Assembly (NCBI RefSeq): GCF_009830125.1
Contig: NZ_WUPT01000001.1
Span: forward strand, 1,054,001-1,118,000
Source of the DNA: Kangsaoukella pontilimi
GTDB taxonomy: Bacteria; Pseudomonadota; Alphaproteobacteria; Rhodobacterales; Rhodobacteraceae
Direction of reading: 5' to 3'
Length of the DNA stretch: 64,000 bases
In this document: piece after piece, positions 35,346-44,760 of the stretch
Layout of the letters: each line of letters begins with the position of its first letter
How positions within the stretch are numbered: position 1 is the first letter of the stretch
Position numbers and translations under genes: made by a program
The notes under the pieces: model-generated
Databases searched by the model: none
What the model was told of the DNA's origin: nothing
The model's input: the letters and a program-made list of their open reading frames with translations, nothing else

Positions 35346-37118
35346 ATGAAAATGACAACCGAAGAAGCCTTTGTGAAGGTTCTCCAGCGTCACGGCATCA
35401 CCGATGCCTTCGGGATCATCGGCTCGGCCTTCATGCCGATTTCGGACCTGTTCCCCAAGGCGGGCATCATGTTCTGGGACTGCGCGCATGAGGGCTCGGG
35501 CGGGATGATGGCCGATGGCTACACTCGCGCATCTGGCAAGATGTCGATGATGATCGCGCAGAACGGCCCCGGCATCACCAATTTCGTGACTGCCGTGAAG
35601 ACCGCCTACTGGAACCACACGCCACTTCTGCTGGTGACGCCGCAGGCGGCCAACAAGACCATCGGCCAGGGCGGTTTTCAGGAAGTCGAGCAGATGAAGC
35701 TGTTCGAGGACATGGTCGCCTATCAGGAAGAGGTCCGTGACCCGTCGCGCGTGGCCGAGGTTCTGAACCGCGTGATTCTGAAGGCCAAGCGCGCCAGCGC
35801 CCCGGTGCAGATCAACATGCCGCGCGATTTCTGGACGCAGGTGATCGACATAGACCTGCCGGCGGTCGTCGAATTCGAGCGCCCCTCGGGCGGCGAGGCG
35901 GCGATCACGGCGGCGGCCGAGCTTCTGTCCTCGGCCCGCTTCCCGGTGATCCTGAACGGCGCGGGCGTGGTCCTTGCCGGGGCGATCCCCGCCTCTGCCG
36001 CGCTGGCCGAGCGGCTGGATGCGCCGGTCTGCTGCGGCTACCAGCACAATGACGCCTTCCCCGGCTCACATCCGCTGTTCGCCGGACCCTTGGGATATAA
36101 CGGCTCGAAAGCGGGCATGGAACTGATCGCCAAGGCCGATGTAGTGCTGGCTCTCGGCACGCGGCTGAACCCGTTTTCGACGCTGCCGGGCTATGGCATC
36201 GACTACTGGCCCAAGGACGCCAAGATCATTCAGGTCGACCTGAACCCCGACCGGATCGGCCTGACCAAGCCGGTGAGCGTCGGCATCGTGGGCGACGCCA
36301 AGGACGTGGCGACCCGCATCCTCGACAAGCTCTCCGACACGGCGGGCGACGTCGACCGGGACGAGCGCCGCGCCACCATCGCCCAGACCAAGAGCCGTTG
36401 GGCGCAGGAACTGTCCTCGATGGATCACGAGGACGACGATCCCGGCACCTCGTGGAACGAGCGCGCCCGCGCCGCAAAGCCCGAGTGGATGAGCCCCCGC
36501 ATGGCGTGGCGCGCGATCCAGCAGGCGCTGCCGAAAGAGGCGATCATCTCGTCCGATATCGGCAACAACTGCGCCATCGGCAACGCCTATCCCACATTCG
36601 AAGCGGGTCGTAAGTATCTGGCACCCGGCCTTTTTGGCCCTTGCGGCTATGGCCTGCCTGCGATCATCGGCGCCAAGATCGCCTGCCCCGATACACCTGT
36701 CGTGGGCTTCGCGGGCGATGGTGCTTTCGGCATCGCGGTGACCGAACTGACCGCCATCGGACGCAAGGAATGGCCCGCCATCACCATGATCGTCTTCCGC
36801 AACTACCAGTGGGGCGCGGAAAAGCGGAACTCGACGCTCTGGTATTCGGACAATTTCGTCGGCACCGAACTGGACGAGGGCGTGAGCTATGCCGCCATCG
36901 CCAGCGCCTGCGGCCTGAAAGGTGTGCAGGCCCGCACGATGGACGACCTGACCGACGCTCTGGATCAGGCACTCAAGGATCAGGCGGCGGGCAAGACCAC
37001 GCTGATCGAAGCGCTGATCAATCAGGAACTGGGCGAGCCTTTCCGCCGCGACGCGATGAAGGCACCCGTGGCCGTCGCGGGCATCGACCCCGCCGACATG
37101 CGCTCGCAAGAGGTCTAG
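35346..37118 (+). CDS. xsc: Sulfoacetaldehyde acetyltransferase
   Basis: Thiamine diphosphate enzyme that converts sulfoacetaldehyde and phosphate to acetyl phosphate and sulfite. The 590-residue protein begins MKMTTEEAFVKVLQRHGI, which is the family's usual start, with IGSAFMPISDLFPKAGI and QNGPGITNFVTAVKTAYWNH close behind, and a C-terminal TPP-binding GDGAFGIAVTEL. It differs from acetolactate synthases by this N-terminal segment. The upstream in-frame ATG at 35268 gives 26 extra residues that the family lacks. The 3' end overlaps pta (minus strand) by 4 bases. Confidence 0.96.
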   Translation: MKMTTEEAFVKVLQRHGITDAFGIIGSAFMPISDLFPKAGIMFWDCAHEGSGGMMADGYTRASGKMSMMIAQNGPGITNFVTAVKTAYWNHTPLLLVTPQAANKTIGQGGFQEVEQMKLFEDMVAYQEEVRDPSRVAEVLNRVILKAKRASAPVQINMPRDFWTQVIDIDLPAVVEFERPSGGEAAITAAAELLSSARFPVILNGAGVVLAGAIPASAALAERLDAPVCCGYQHNDAFPGSHPLFAGPLGYNGSKAGMELIAKADVVLALGTRLNPFSTLPGYGIDYWPKDAKIIQVDLNPDRIGLTKPVSVGIVGDAKDVATRILDKLSDTAGDVDRDERRATIAQTKSRWAQELSSMDHEDDDPGTSWNERARAAKPEWMSPRMAWRAIQQALPKEAIISSDIGNNCAIGNAYPTFEAGRKYLAPGLFGPCGYGLPAIIGAKIACPDTPVVGFAGDGAFGIAVTELTAIGRKEWPAITMIVFRNYQWGAEKRNSTLWYSDNFVGTELDEGVSYAAIASACGLKGVQARTMDDLTDALDQALKDQAAGKTTLIEALINQELGEPFRRDAMKAPVAVAGIDPADMRSQEV

Positions 37119-37972
37119 TCGGGGCGCATCGCAAGCGTGATCGCGGTGGCGGCGACGATATCCTCGGCCGTCGCCCCGCGCGAGAGATCGCAGACGGGTT
37201 TGCGGAACCCTTGCAGGAAGGGTCCGAGCGCCTGCGCGCCCGCCAGCTGCTGGCAGAGCTTGTAGGCGATGTTGCCGGCATCGAGATTGGGAAAGATCAG
37301 GACATTGGCGTCACCCGACCGGATACCCTTGCGGCCAGCGATCGCGGCGTTCAGCGCCGCGTCGGCCTGTACCGGACCGGGAAAACCGCTCAGCCGCGCC
37401 GCCTCGGCGACGAGGTCGACCGACGGCCCGGTGCCAGAGGTGCCGGTGGAATACGACAGAAGCGCCACCTCGGCCCGGCCGAGAAGCGCCTCTGCCGAGC
37501 GTGCCGACGCGCGGGCGATGTCGGCCAGGTGGGGGGCATCCGGGGCGACCATGACGGCGCAATCGGAAAAGATCAGCTCGCGCCCGTCCGGGAACCGCAT
37601 CAGAAAGAAGGACGATGGCGCGCGCACGTCATCGGCCTGCCCGATGGCAAGCGAAGCGGCCTCGATAACCCGCCGCGTGGGCGTGTCGATCCCGGCGACC
37701 ATCGCATCCGCTTCGCCCGCAGCCACCATCGCAGCCGCCCGGATCATAGGTCTGGCCAGCATGCGCCGGGCCAGCGCCTCTTTCGCGCCGCGCATCTCGA
37801 TAAGCGCCAGAAGCTGTTCGTCGGAGGGCTCGGAAACCGGGACCGGCTCGCAAATCCCGCCCTTTTTCAGGGTGTTGCGGGCGGTTTTTACAGTGGGCTC
37901 GTCCCATTCCGGGAAGACGACGCGGGCGGGCCGGGACCGGGCGCGCTCGAAGGCAAGATCAAGAACAGACAT
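37115..37972 (-). CDS. pta: Phosphate acetyltransferase
   Basis: A 285-residue short-form phosphotransacetylase (PTA/PTB fold) with EADAMVAGIDTPTRRVI near residue 88 and the SYSTGTSGTGPSVDLV segment near residue 172. It makes acetyl-CoA from the acetyl phosphate produced by Xsc. In other bacteria pta follows xsc on the same strand; here it is convergent with xsc (overlap of 4 bases) and divergent from a citrate synthase 20 bp away. The close coupling of these genes supports the taurine assignment. Confidence 0.92.
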   Translation of the reverse strand: MSVLDLAFERARSRPARVVFPEWDEPTVKTARNTLKKGGICEPVPVSEPSDEQLLALIEMRGAKEALARRMLARPMIRAAAMVAAGEADAMVAGIDTPTRRVIEAASLAIGQADDVRAPSSFFLMRFPDGRELIFSDCAVMVAPDAPHLADIARASARSAEALLGRAEVALLSYSTGTSGTGPSVDLVAEAARLSGFPGPVQADAALNAAIAGRKGIRSGDANVLIFPNLDAGNIAYKLCQQLAGAQALGPFLQGFRKPVCDLSRGATAEDIVAATAITLAMRPD

Positions 37973-37992
37973 GAACCGAAGGGGGGCCTCAG

Positions 37993-39126
37993 ATGAGTGA
38001 AGGCGTCAAGATCAATCGTGGCCTGAAAGGCGTTTATTTCGAGCGCTCAGGCGTGAGCGACATCGACGGGGCGGCAGGAGAACTCAGCTATCGCGGGTAT
38101 TCGATCCACGATTTGGCAACTAAGTCGACCTTCGAAGAGGTGTCCTATCTGCTCATCCATGGCGAGTTGCCGACCGCCGACCAGCTTGCCGCCTTCGACC
38201 GTGACCTCCGCGCCGCACGCGACCTGCCCGGCGGGGTTTTCGACGTGATCCGTGCGACGGCGGACGGGCATCCGATGGATGTTCTCCGCACCGCTGTCTC
38301 GGCGCTGGCCGCGCTCGACCCGCGCGCCAAGGCCACCAGCCGCGAGGCGTTTCTGGAGAACGGCACGCGGCTGATCGCGCAGCTTCCTGTGCTCGTCGCC
38401 GCGCATCACGCGATCCGCTCGGGCCGTGACCCGGTGGCGCCCGATCCGTCGCTCGGCCATGCGGCCAACTGGCTCTGGATGCTGAAGGGCGAGAAACCCT
38501 CCGATCACGCCACACGTCTGGCTGATGTGGACCTGATCCTGCATGCCGAGCACGGCGCCAATGCCTCGAGCTTCGCCGCCCGCGTGACCGTGGGAACCGA
38601 GGCCGATCTCCATGGCGCGGTGGTTACGGCGCTGTCCACGCTGGCAGGCCCGGCCCATGGTGGTGCGGCCGAGGACGTGATGAAGATGGTTCACGAGATA
38701 GGACACCCCGAGAACGCCGCCGCCTACGTTAAGGCCAAGCGCGCGGCGCGCGAGGCCGTCACCGGCTTTGGGCATCGGGTTTACCGCGCCGAAGATCCGC
38801 GAGCGCGGCACATGCGCGACGGGGTCGAGGCGCTAGGCCGCGAGATGGGTCAGCCCGAGTGGTTCGAGATCCTGCAGGCCGTGGTCGAGGCGATGAAACC
38901 CTATTCCCGGCACGGGCTGAATGTGAATGTCGATTTCTATTCCGGCGTCGTCTACCAGCTTCACGGCATCCCGATGGACCTTTACGTTCCGATCTTTGCC
39001 ATCGGGCGCGCGCCGGGCTGGGTCATCCAATGCGTCGAGCAACTGGACCGGAACATCCTGATCCGGCCCCTGACGCTTTACGAAGGGCCGGAGCCCCGCG
39101 CCTATGTCCCGCTTCAGGACCGCTGA
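37993..39126 (+). CDS. Citrate synthase-family protein (short form)
   Basis: A 377-residue citrate/2-methylcitrate synthase with all catalytic residues: His in HAEHGANASSF, GPAHGGA, GFGHRVY, and the Asp in NVDFYSG. It condenses oxaloacetate with acetyl-CoA (or propionyl-CoA). Acetyl-CoA would come from the taurine route next door. It starts 20 bp from the divergent pta and its last 13 bases overlap the convergent MttB-family gene. A short form may be 2-methylcitrate synthase; no prpB or prpD lies nearby, so citrate is favoured. Confidence 0.86.
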   Translation: MSEGVKINRGLKGVYFERSGVSDIDGAAGELSYRGYSIHDLATKSTFEEVSYLLIHGELPTADQLAAFDRDLRAARDLPGGVFDVIRATADGHPMDVLRTAVSALAALDPRAKATSREAFLENGTRLIAQLPVLVAAHHAIRSGRDPVAPDPSLGHAANWLWMLKGEKPSDHATRLADVDLILHAEHGANASSFAARVTVGTEADLHGAVVTALSTLAGPAHGGAAEDVMKMVHEIGHPENAAAYVKAKRAAREAVTGFGHRVYRAEDPRARHMRDGVEALGREMGQPEWFEILQAVVEAMKPYSRHGLNVNVDFYSGVVYQLHGIPMDLYVPIFAIGRAPGWVIQCVEQLDRNILIRPLTLYEGPEPRAYVPLQDR

Positions 39127-40676
39127 AGCCGGATCGGAAAGCGCTCTCTCAGCCGCTTGTCGGTGGCGGGGTCGATCAGGTGGCTTGCCTTGGCGAGGAT
39201 GCTCTCCATCCGCTCTTTCGCGGTGGGCAGCAGGTGCGGCTTGCCCGCCTCGTCCCATTCCTTTGGGCTCATCCGGTTGCCGACGACGGGATAGACGTAT
39301 TCCGACTGCATCAGCCTGAGCGTCTGCTCGGCGCCCAGGTAATGCCCCGGCCCGCCCAGGCAGACCTGCCGCATCGTGTCGAGCGACACGGCGTCCTCGG
39401 TCACGTCGATCCCCCTGATACAGCGCAGCACCTGCCCGATGATGTCGTCGCCCAGAACAAGGCTTTCGTGGCAGAAGCCAAGGAGCGAGGCGTGCATCCC
39501 CGCCGCCTCATAGACCATGTTGAGGCCCGATAGCCCCGCCAGCGTGTTCGTGATCGCCTGTTCCCAGCCCGCCTGCATGTCCGGGAGCTTGCTGTCGGTG
39601 ATCCCCGCCGCTGCGCCCCCCGGCAGACCGTAGAAGTGGTGCATCTGTGCGCAGCCCGCCGTCAGCAGCGCCTGCTCGGCCGAGCCGCCGGACATCGCGC
39701 CGGTGCGAAGGTCCGACACGAAGGGCCATGTGCCGAAGACCGCCGGATGCCCTGGCGCGATGGCGTTGACATAGACGACACCGGCGAGGCACTCGGCCAC
39801 CGCCTGAACGATCGCGGCCGCGATGGGCGCGGGCGCGGTCGCCCCGGCCTGCCCCGCCGACAGCAGCAAAACCGGCATCCCGGCGCGGATCGCCACCTCC
39901 ATCGCCATGCAGCTTTCCGAGGCGAATTTCATCGGCGGCACGACGAAGCAGTTGGAGTTCGACACGAACGGCCGCGAGCGCCACGCGTCCTCGCCACCCG
40001 CGACCTCGTGGATCAGCGCCATGCAACCGGCGACATTCCCCGGCTCGGAAAAGGATGTGCCCACGTGCTTGCCTGTCCCGGCAAGCGCCGCGTAGAGCGT
40101 ATTGATGTCCAACTCGTAGGGGTCGGCCACGTCGCGGCAGACCATGACACGCTGGAAGAAGTGGATATTGTCCAGATGTTCGACCAGCCGCGCGGCATCG
40201 TAGAGGTCCGCCACGGTGGACTCGCGGTATTGTCCGGTCTCGGGGTCGACCACGTGGACCGCCGCGCCCGCCGTTCCGAAATGCACCTTGTTGCCGAGAA
40301 GGTGGAGGTCATGGCGAGGGTCTCGCCCGCAGAGCGTAATGCCGCGCGCGGCGACCGCCAGCATGTCCTCGACCAGCGCACGCGGGAACCGGATACGACC
40401 GTCCGCGCCCTCGATCGCGCCCGCGCCGGTCAGAACCTCGACGCCCGAGGGCGGCGCATCCGCCAGTCCGATCTCTTCCAGCGCGTCGAGAGCAGCCGCG
40501 TGGATGCGCGCCACATCGGCCTCGGAAAGCGGCTTGTACTGCCCACCCGAGAGCCCTGCCCTGACCGGGCGGAGCGCCTCGTCAAGCGGTGCGGCCCTCA
40601 GCGCCACGCGCGCGGCACGCCCGCCGCTTCGGCGGCTCTTCTGGGGTGTTTCAACCGGCGGTCCCGGCTCAGTCAC
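39114..40676 (-). CDS. MttB-family methyltransferase, second copy, non-pyrrolysine
   Basis: A 520-residue trimethylamine methyltransferase-family protein, distantly similar to the one at 10.6-12.1 kb. GTG 40676 has GGGAGGG seven bases upstream. It has no in-frame TAG. The C-terminal barrel carries CLGGPGHYLGAEQTL, equivalent to the GPGGHYLGCAHT segment of the other copy. The first 20-50 residues are basic and Pro-rich. No corrinoid protein gene is near. It is the last gene on the minus strand before the citrate synthase and could either act on an N-methylated compound of the taurine island or be part of the aromatic island. Confidence 0.82.
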   Translation of the reverse strand: MTEPGPPVETPQKSRRSGGRAARVALRAAPLDEALRPVRAGLSGGQYKPLSEADVARIHAAALDALEEIGLADAPPSGVEVLTGAGAIEGADGRIRFPRALVEDMLAVAARGITLCGRDPRHDLHLLGNKVHFGTAGAAVHVVDPETGQYRESTVADLYDAARLVEHLDNIHFFQRVMVCRDVADPYELDINTLYAALAGTGKHVGTSFSEPGNVAGCMALIHEVAGGEDAWRSRPFVSNSNCFVVPPMKFASESCMAMEVAIRAGMPVLLLSAGQAGATAPAPIAAAIVQAVAECLAGVVYVNAIAPGHPAVFGTWPFVSDLRTGAMSGGSAEQALLTAGCAQMHHFYGLPGGAAAGITDSKLPDMQAGWEQAITNTLAGLSGLNMVYEAAGMHASLLGFCHESLVLGDDIIGQVLRCIRGIDVTEDAVSLDTMRQVCLGGPGHYLGAEQTLRLMQSEYVYPVVGNRMSPKEWDEAGKPHLLPTAKERMESILAKASHLIDPATDKRLRERFPIRLQRS

Positions 40677-40729
40677 TGGCAAGCCCTCCCGCGCCTGGCC
40701 TTGACCAAGTCTTGAGCAAGCGGACATCT

Positions 40730-40766
40730 CTGTCTCGCCATTCGCGACAGGAACAGGTCGTTCCTG
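40730..40766. promoter_or_regulatory. Two adjacent inverted repeats upstream of the MttB-family gene
   Basis: 40730-40750 reads CTGTCTCG-CCATT-CGCGACAG (7 of 8 pairs), and 40748-40766 reads CAGGAAC-AGGTC-GTTCCTG (perfect 7 bp). They lie in the 121-bp gap before GTG 40676 on the minus strand and share the CAG at 40748-40750. They may be an operator or an attenuator. Confidence 0.4.
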
Positions 40767-40797
40767 AACCTCGGCACGCCGGTTGCGGTGCCGGCTC

Positions 40798-41538
40798 TCA
40801 GGACATCACGTAGTTCAGCCCCAGCCGGCCACCGTCGGCATAGATCGTCTCACCCGTGATGTAGCTGGCCTTGTCCGAGCAAAGGAAAGCGACGACGTTT
40901 CCGATCTCTCGCGCCGTGCCGGGCCGGCCGAGCGGTGTCCGGGACATGGCCACGCGCATCGCTTCGGGGTTGGCGTTGATGCCTGCCATCATCTCGGTGT
41001 CGATGGAGCCCGGCCCCACGGCGTTCACACGGATATTATGCGGCGCCAATGCCAGCGCGGCGACCTTGGTCAGTTGCATGACACCGCCTTTGGACGCGCA
41101 ATAGGCCGGGATCGCCGGGATCGCGACCTGCGCGTTGATCGAGGACATGTTCACGATCGCTCCTTCGATGCCCGCATCGACCATACCCTTTGCGGCACGC
41201 TGCATGGCGACGAAGACGCCCCTCAGGTTCACACCCAGAACCGTGTCGAAATCGTCCAGCCCGTAGGACAGAAAATCCCCCGGCATCGCGATACCGGCGT
41301 TGTTGACCAGTGCCGAGACCGGCCCGTGCTCGGCTTCGATCCGGTCGAACATGGCGAGAACCGCGGAAGGGTCGCCCATATCGCAGATCAGACCCACGCC
41401 GCCCAGTCGGGCTGCCGCCTCGTGGACGCTGTCCTTGATGTCGGCGAGGATGACCGTGTAGCCATCCTCGGCCAGCGCCTCGGCAGAGGCAAGGCCGATG
41501 CCCTGCGCCCCGCCGGTGATGAGTGCGAATTTGCTCAT
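40798..41538 (-). CDS. Short-chain dehydrogenase/reductase (SDR)
   Basis: A 246-residue classical SDR: NAD(P)-binding TGGAQGIG near residue 8, LVNNAGIA near 80, and the catalytic Ser-Tyr-Lys in MSSINAQ and YCASKGG. ATG 41538 (MSKFALITGG) has AAAGGATC eight bases upstream. SDRs oxidise alcohols or reduce ketones; the substrate is unknown. It sits between the MttB-family gene and an FAD oxidoreductase, all on the minus strand. Confidence 0.9.
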   Translation of the reverse strand: MSKFALITGGAQGIGLASAEALAEDGYTVILADIKDSVHEAAARLGGVGLICDMGDPSAVLAMFDRIEAEHGPVSALVNNAGIAMPGDFLSYGLDDFDTVLGVNLRGVFVAMQRAAKGMVDAGIEGAIVNMSSINAQVAIPAIPAYCASKGGVMQLTKVAALALAPHNIRVNAVGPGSIDTEMMAGINANPEAMRVAMSRTPLGRPGTAREIGNVVAFLCSDKASYITGETIYADGGRLGLNYVMS

Positions 41539-41622
41539 GCCTGATCCTTTCCTCTTCCCGTGTCCTGCCCCTGTCATCGACGATGCGACCGGCATCCGCA
41601 AGCGCATCGGTCGCAGCCCCAA

Positions 41623-42897
41623 TCAGAGGGCCCGGATCGCCTGGTTGACGGCGAAGGCGGCGCTGTAGAGCGGGGCCATCACGCCGGCGCTACGGACAGG
41701 CCGCGGTGTGGTGAGAGGCAGAGGGAGGTCTTCGGGCGTCTCGCCCGCGGCAAGGCGCGCCAGCACGTCCCCCATCACGGTCCCGGTGGTGATGCCGCGC
41801 CCGTTATACCCAATGGCAGTGAACACGCCGTCGTCCAGACGGCAGAGGCGCGGCAGGTGATCGGGCGTCATGGCGATGCGCCCCGACCACGCCTCTTCGA
41901 ACGCGACCGGTCCGAGATCGGGAAAGAGCCGGGAGAGCCGCCTCAAAGCCCAGCTCCGGGACAGACCGCGCTCTGCCGAACCGATAACGGCACCCATCGA
42001 GCCGATGACCAGCCGGTTGCCCGCTTCCTTCCGGAGGCTGAACATGATCCGGCCCGTGTCCCACAGCCCCTCGCCGCCTGGCAGTATGCGGTCGGCAATG
42101 TCGCCGAGGGGCCGGGTGGCAAGCTGAAAATAGCTGATCGGAGTGAACACCCGGTCGAGCCCCGGCCAAAGCGAACCGGTATAGGCGTTGGTTGCCAGCA
42201 CCACGCGCCCAGCCCGAACCGCTCCGCGCCCGGTGGTCACACACCAGCCCGCCCCGTCCCGCGAGAGGGCCCGGACCGGCGTCTCGACCGAGATCACGGC
42301 TCCGGCCGCCCGCGCCGCGCGCGCCAGCCCGCGCGCATAGCCCATCGGATTGATCGTCCCCGCCCGGTCATCAAGGAGGCCACCGTGGAACGCCGTGCTT
42401 CCCGTCCTCTCGGCCACCTCATCGCGCGTGAGCAACCTTACCGGCGCGCCGAGCCGCGACCAGGCGTCGTGCCGCGCGGCGAGCCCCGCCATCGCGCGGG
42501 GGGCATGTGCGGCATGGATTGTCCCGTTACGCGTCGCCTCGCACCGGATCTGGTGCCGTTCGATCAGTGAGAACACACGTTCTGGCGCGTCGCCGAAAAG
42601 CCGGATGAACCTTGGCCCGTAGACGTCGCCAAGGCTGCGCCGGACGGCGTCGGGCGGGTGCCAGACGCCGGCATTGACCAGCCCCACGGCCCGGCCCGAG
42701 CCGCCCTGCCCGATCCGGCCCGCCTCGACCACATGGACCGACATGCCCCGCTCGGCGGCAAAAAGCGCCGTGGCGAGTCCGGTAAACCCGCCCCCCACGA
42801 CGGCGAGGTCGGCCACGGCGTCTCCGTCGAGAGGCTGGCCCATGTCCCGCTCTTCGGCGGTCACGTCCCAGAGCGAGAGCGAAGGTCCGTTCGTCAT
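41623..42897 (-). CDS. FAD-dependent amine/amino-acid oxidoreductase (DadA/PuuB-like)
   Basis: A 424-residue DAO-fold oxidoreductase: GGGFTGLATALFAAERG near residue 35 is the FAD-binding site, and the C-terminal IGYNGRGITTGTVMG completes it. The closest named relatives are D-amino acid dehydrogenase and gamma-glutamylputrescine oxidase. It probably oxidises a secondary or primary amine. It is followed closely by FAAH, SDR and MttB genes. The exact substrate is not predictable. Confidence 0.85.
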   Translation of the reverse strand: MTNGPSLSLWDVTAEERDMGQPLDGDAVADLAVVGGGFTGLATALFAAERGMSVHVVEAGRIGQGGSGRAVGLVNAGVWHPPDAVRRSLGDVYGPRFIRLFGDAPERVFSLIERHQIRCEATRNGTIHAAHAPRAMAGLAARHDAWSRLGAPVRLLTRDEVAERTGSTAFHGGLLDDRAGTINPMGYARGLARAARAAGAVISVETPVRALSRDGAGWCVTTGRGAVRAGRVVLATNAYTGSLWPGLDRVFTPISYFQLATRPLGDIADRILPGGEGLWDTGRIMFSLRKEAGNRLVIGSMGAVIGSAERGLSRSWALRRLSRLFPDLGPVAFEEAWSGRIAMTPDHLPRLCRLDDGVFTAIGYNGRGITTGTVMGDVLARLAAGETPEDLPLPLTTPRPVRSAGVMAPLYSAAFAVNQAIRAL

Positions 42898-42913
42898 GCC
42901 CTGCGCCGCGCTG

Positions 42914-43615
42914 TCAGACGACCACGACGTCCAGCGTACCGACGCCCTCGATCTGGCCGCTCAATCGGTCGCCCCGGCGGACCGGCCCGACCCCAGCCGG
43001 CGTCCCGGTCAGGATCACGTCACCGGGCGCAAGCGTGAAAAGCCCCGAGAGGATCGAGATCATCTCTTCGGTTTTCCAGATCATCTGGGCGAGATCGCCG
43101 TCCTGCCGCCGCGTGCCATTCACATCCAGAGTGATCGATCCGCTAAAGGGATGACCAACGTCGGTCGCCCGGACGAGCCTGGACGCAGGCGCCGACATCT
43201 CGAACGCCTTCCCGATTTCCCAGGGGCGGCCCATCTTCTTCATCTGGCCCTGCAGATCGCGCCGGGTCATATCGAGCGCGACACCGTAGCCGAAGACACA
43301 GTCGAGTGCAGCCTCGCGCGGAATGTCATCTCCGCCCCGACCAAGCGCGACCAGCAGTTCGATCTCGTGATGCACGTCCTGAGACGCTTTCGGATAGGGA
43401 AACTCGGTGGCATCGGGGACAAGGTTGTCGGGGTTCTTCTGGAAGAAGAAAGGCGGTTCCTTGTCCGGGTCATGCCCCATCTCGATGGCATGGTCGGCAT
43501 AGTTTCGGCCGACGCAATAGACCCTCCGCACCGGAAAAAGCGCGTCGCTGCCTTGCACGCTGAGGGCCGTGACGGGGGCCGGATCGAAAACGAAACTGCG
43601 GGGATCGGTCGGCAT
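42914..43615 (-). CDS. Fumarylacetoacetate hydrolase-family protein
   Basis: A 233-residue FAH-fold protein with VYCVGRNYADHAIEMGH, PPFFFQKNPDNLVP, and the metal site in HHEIELLVALG and the later GVALDMTRRD segment. Family members hydrolyse or decarboxylate 2,4-dioxo acids from aromatic ring cleavage (fumarylpyruvate hydrolase, 5-oxopent-3-ene-tricarboxylate decarboxylase). It sits upstream of the SDR and directly downstream of GalD/LigK/GalB, so a role in ring-cleavage product processing is reasonable. Confidence 0.88.
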   Translation of the reverse strand: MPTDPRSFVFDPAPVTALSVQGSDALFPVRRVYCVGRNYADHAIEMGHDPDKEPPFFFQKNPDNLVPDATEFPYPKASQDVHHEIELLVALGRGGDDIPREAALDCVFGYGVALDMTRRDLQGQMKKMGRPWEIGKAFEMSAPASRLVRATDVGHPFSGSITLDVNGTRRQDGDLAQMIWKTEEMISILSGLFTLAPGDVILTGTPAGVGPVRRGDRLSGQIEGVGTLDVVVV

Positions 43616-43704
43616 TCGGGTAATCCTTCGGACTGAGGGGCGACGTGCCCCCTCTCTTTTCAGTGCCAGACGGGGCGTCCCGTCAAGGCGGAAAACGGAG
43701 CCGG

Positions 43705-44760
43705 TCAGGCCGGAAAGACGCGCCCGTCCATCAGTTTCCGGCAGGTGCGCAAAACCTCGGCACGGATCATGCGCTCGCCCTTCATCGTGGCGACGACGGT
43801 CAACTCGCCGGTCGGATGCTCGACCCGCATCTCCTTCACGTCACCCCCTGGCAGATGCGCCAGATCGTGACCGACCGCACCCGGCGTGGCGCAGGCCGTC
43901 GCGACGCTGACGGCACCGAGAACCCCGATGGCCTTGTGGCAGCGATGCGGAATGAACGTGCGGGTGGAAATGGTGCCGCCCTCCGCCGGTGCACTGACCA
44001 TGGTGAGCTTTGGGACGGATTTCACCGTGACGTCGCCAAGGTTCATCATGGGACCCGCAGCACGCCGGATCGCCTCCAATCGCTGCCGGAGCGGTTCGTT
44101 GGCCTCAAGCTCTGCCGGGGTTTCTCGGCCCGACACACCCATATCCGCCGCATTCAGCACGACCACGGGCATCCCGTTGTCGATCAGCGTCACCGTGACC
44201 CCGTGGATTTCGTCCGCAACCTGTCCTGTCGGAAAGAGCGCGCCGCAGGTGGACCCCGCCGTGTCCCGGAACTCGACCGGCACTGGGGCGGCGGTGCCGG
44301 GAACCCCGTCGATCCGCGCGTCACCCGAATAGCGAACCTGCGCGCCCGGCGTGGCGACGCGCAGGACCGCCGTTTGCCCCGTGTTCTCCATGAAGACCGT
44401 CACGGGTGTTTCCCCGTCACGCGCCGGAACCAGCCCCCGCTCGATGGAAAAGGCGCCCACGGCGGCCAGCATGTTCCCGCAATTCTGGCCATCGCTGACC
44501 AGCGGCTGATCCACGAAGATCTGCAGGAACAGATAGTCCACGTCGACCCCGTCGCGCGACGAGGGTGCGACGACAGCCACTTTCGAGGTCAAAGGGTCCG
44601 CACCGCCCATCCCGTCGATCTGGCGAGGATCGGGCGAGCCCATGACGCCGAGGAGAGTGCGATCCCGCTCGGCGGGGTCGGACGGCAGATCGCCGGCCAC
44701 AAAGAAACCGCCCTTCGACGTCCCGCCACGCATCCACATGACGGGGATGCCGTCACTCAT
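43705..44760 (-). CDS. galD: 4-Oxalomesaconate tautomerase (PrpF/GalD family)
   Basis: A 351-residue PrpF-fold isomerase. It begins with [19 protein letters not shown] and has [13 protein letters not shown] and CGALFPTGQ as the two Cys-containing motifs of the diaminopimelate epimerase fold. In gallate catabolism GalD converts the keto and enol forms of 4-oxalomesaconate before hydration by GalB. The gene overlaps ligK by 8 bases and belongs to the ligK-galB block. The pairing with these two genes makes the name more certain than sequence alone. Confidence 0.87.
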   Translation of the reverse strand: MSDGIPVMWMRGGTSKGGFFVAGDLPSDPAERDRTLLGVMGSPDPRQIDGMGGADPLTSKVAVVAPSSRDGVDVDYLFLQIFVDQPLVSDGQNCGNMLAAVGAFSIERGLVPARDGETPVTVFMENTGQTAVLRVATPGAQVRYSGDARIDGVPGTAAPVPVEFRDTAGSTCGALFPTGQVADEIHGVTVTLIDNGMPVVVLNAADMGVSGRETPAELEANEPLRQRLEAIRRAAGPMMNLGDVTVKSVPKLTMVSAPAEGGTISTRTFIPHRCHKAIGVLGAVSVATACATPGAVGHDLAHLPGGDVKEMRVEHPTGELTVVATMKGERMIRAEVLRTCRKLMDGRVFPA

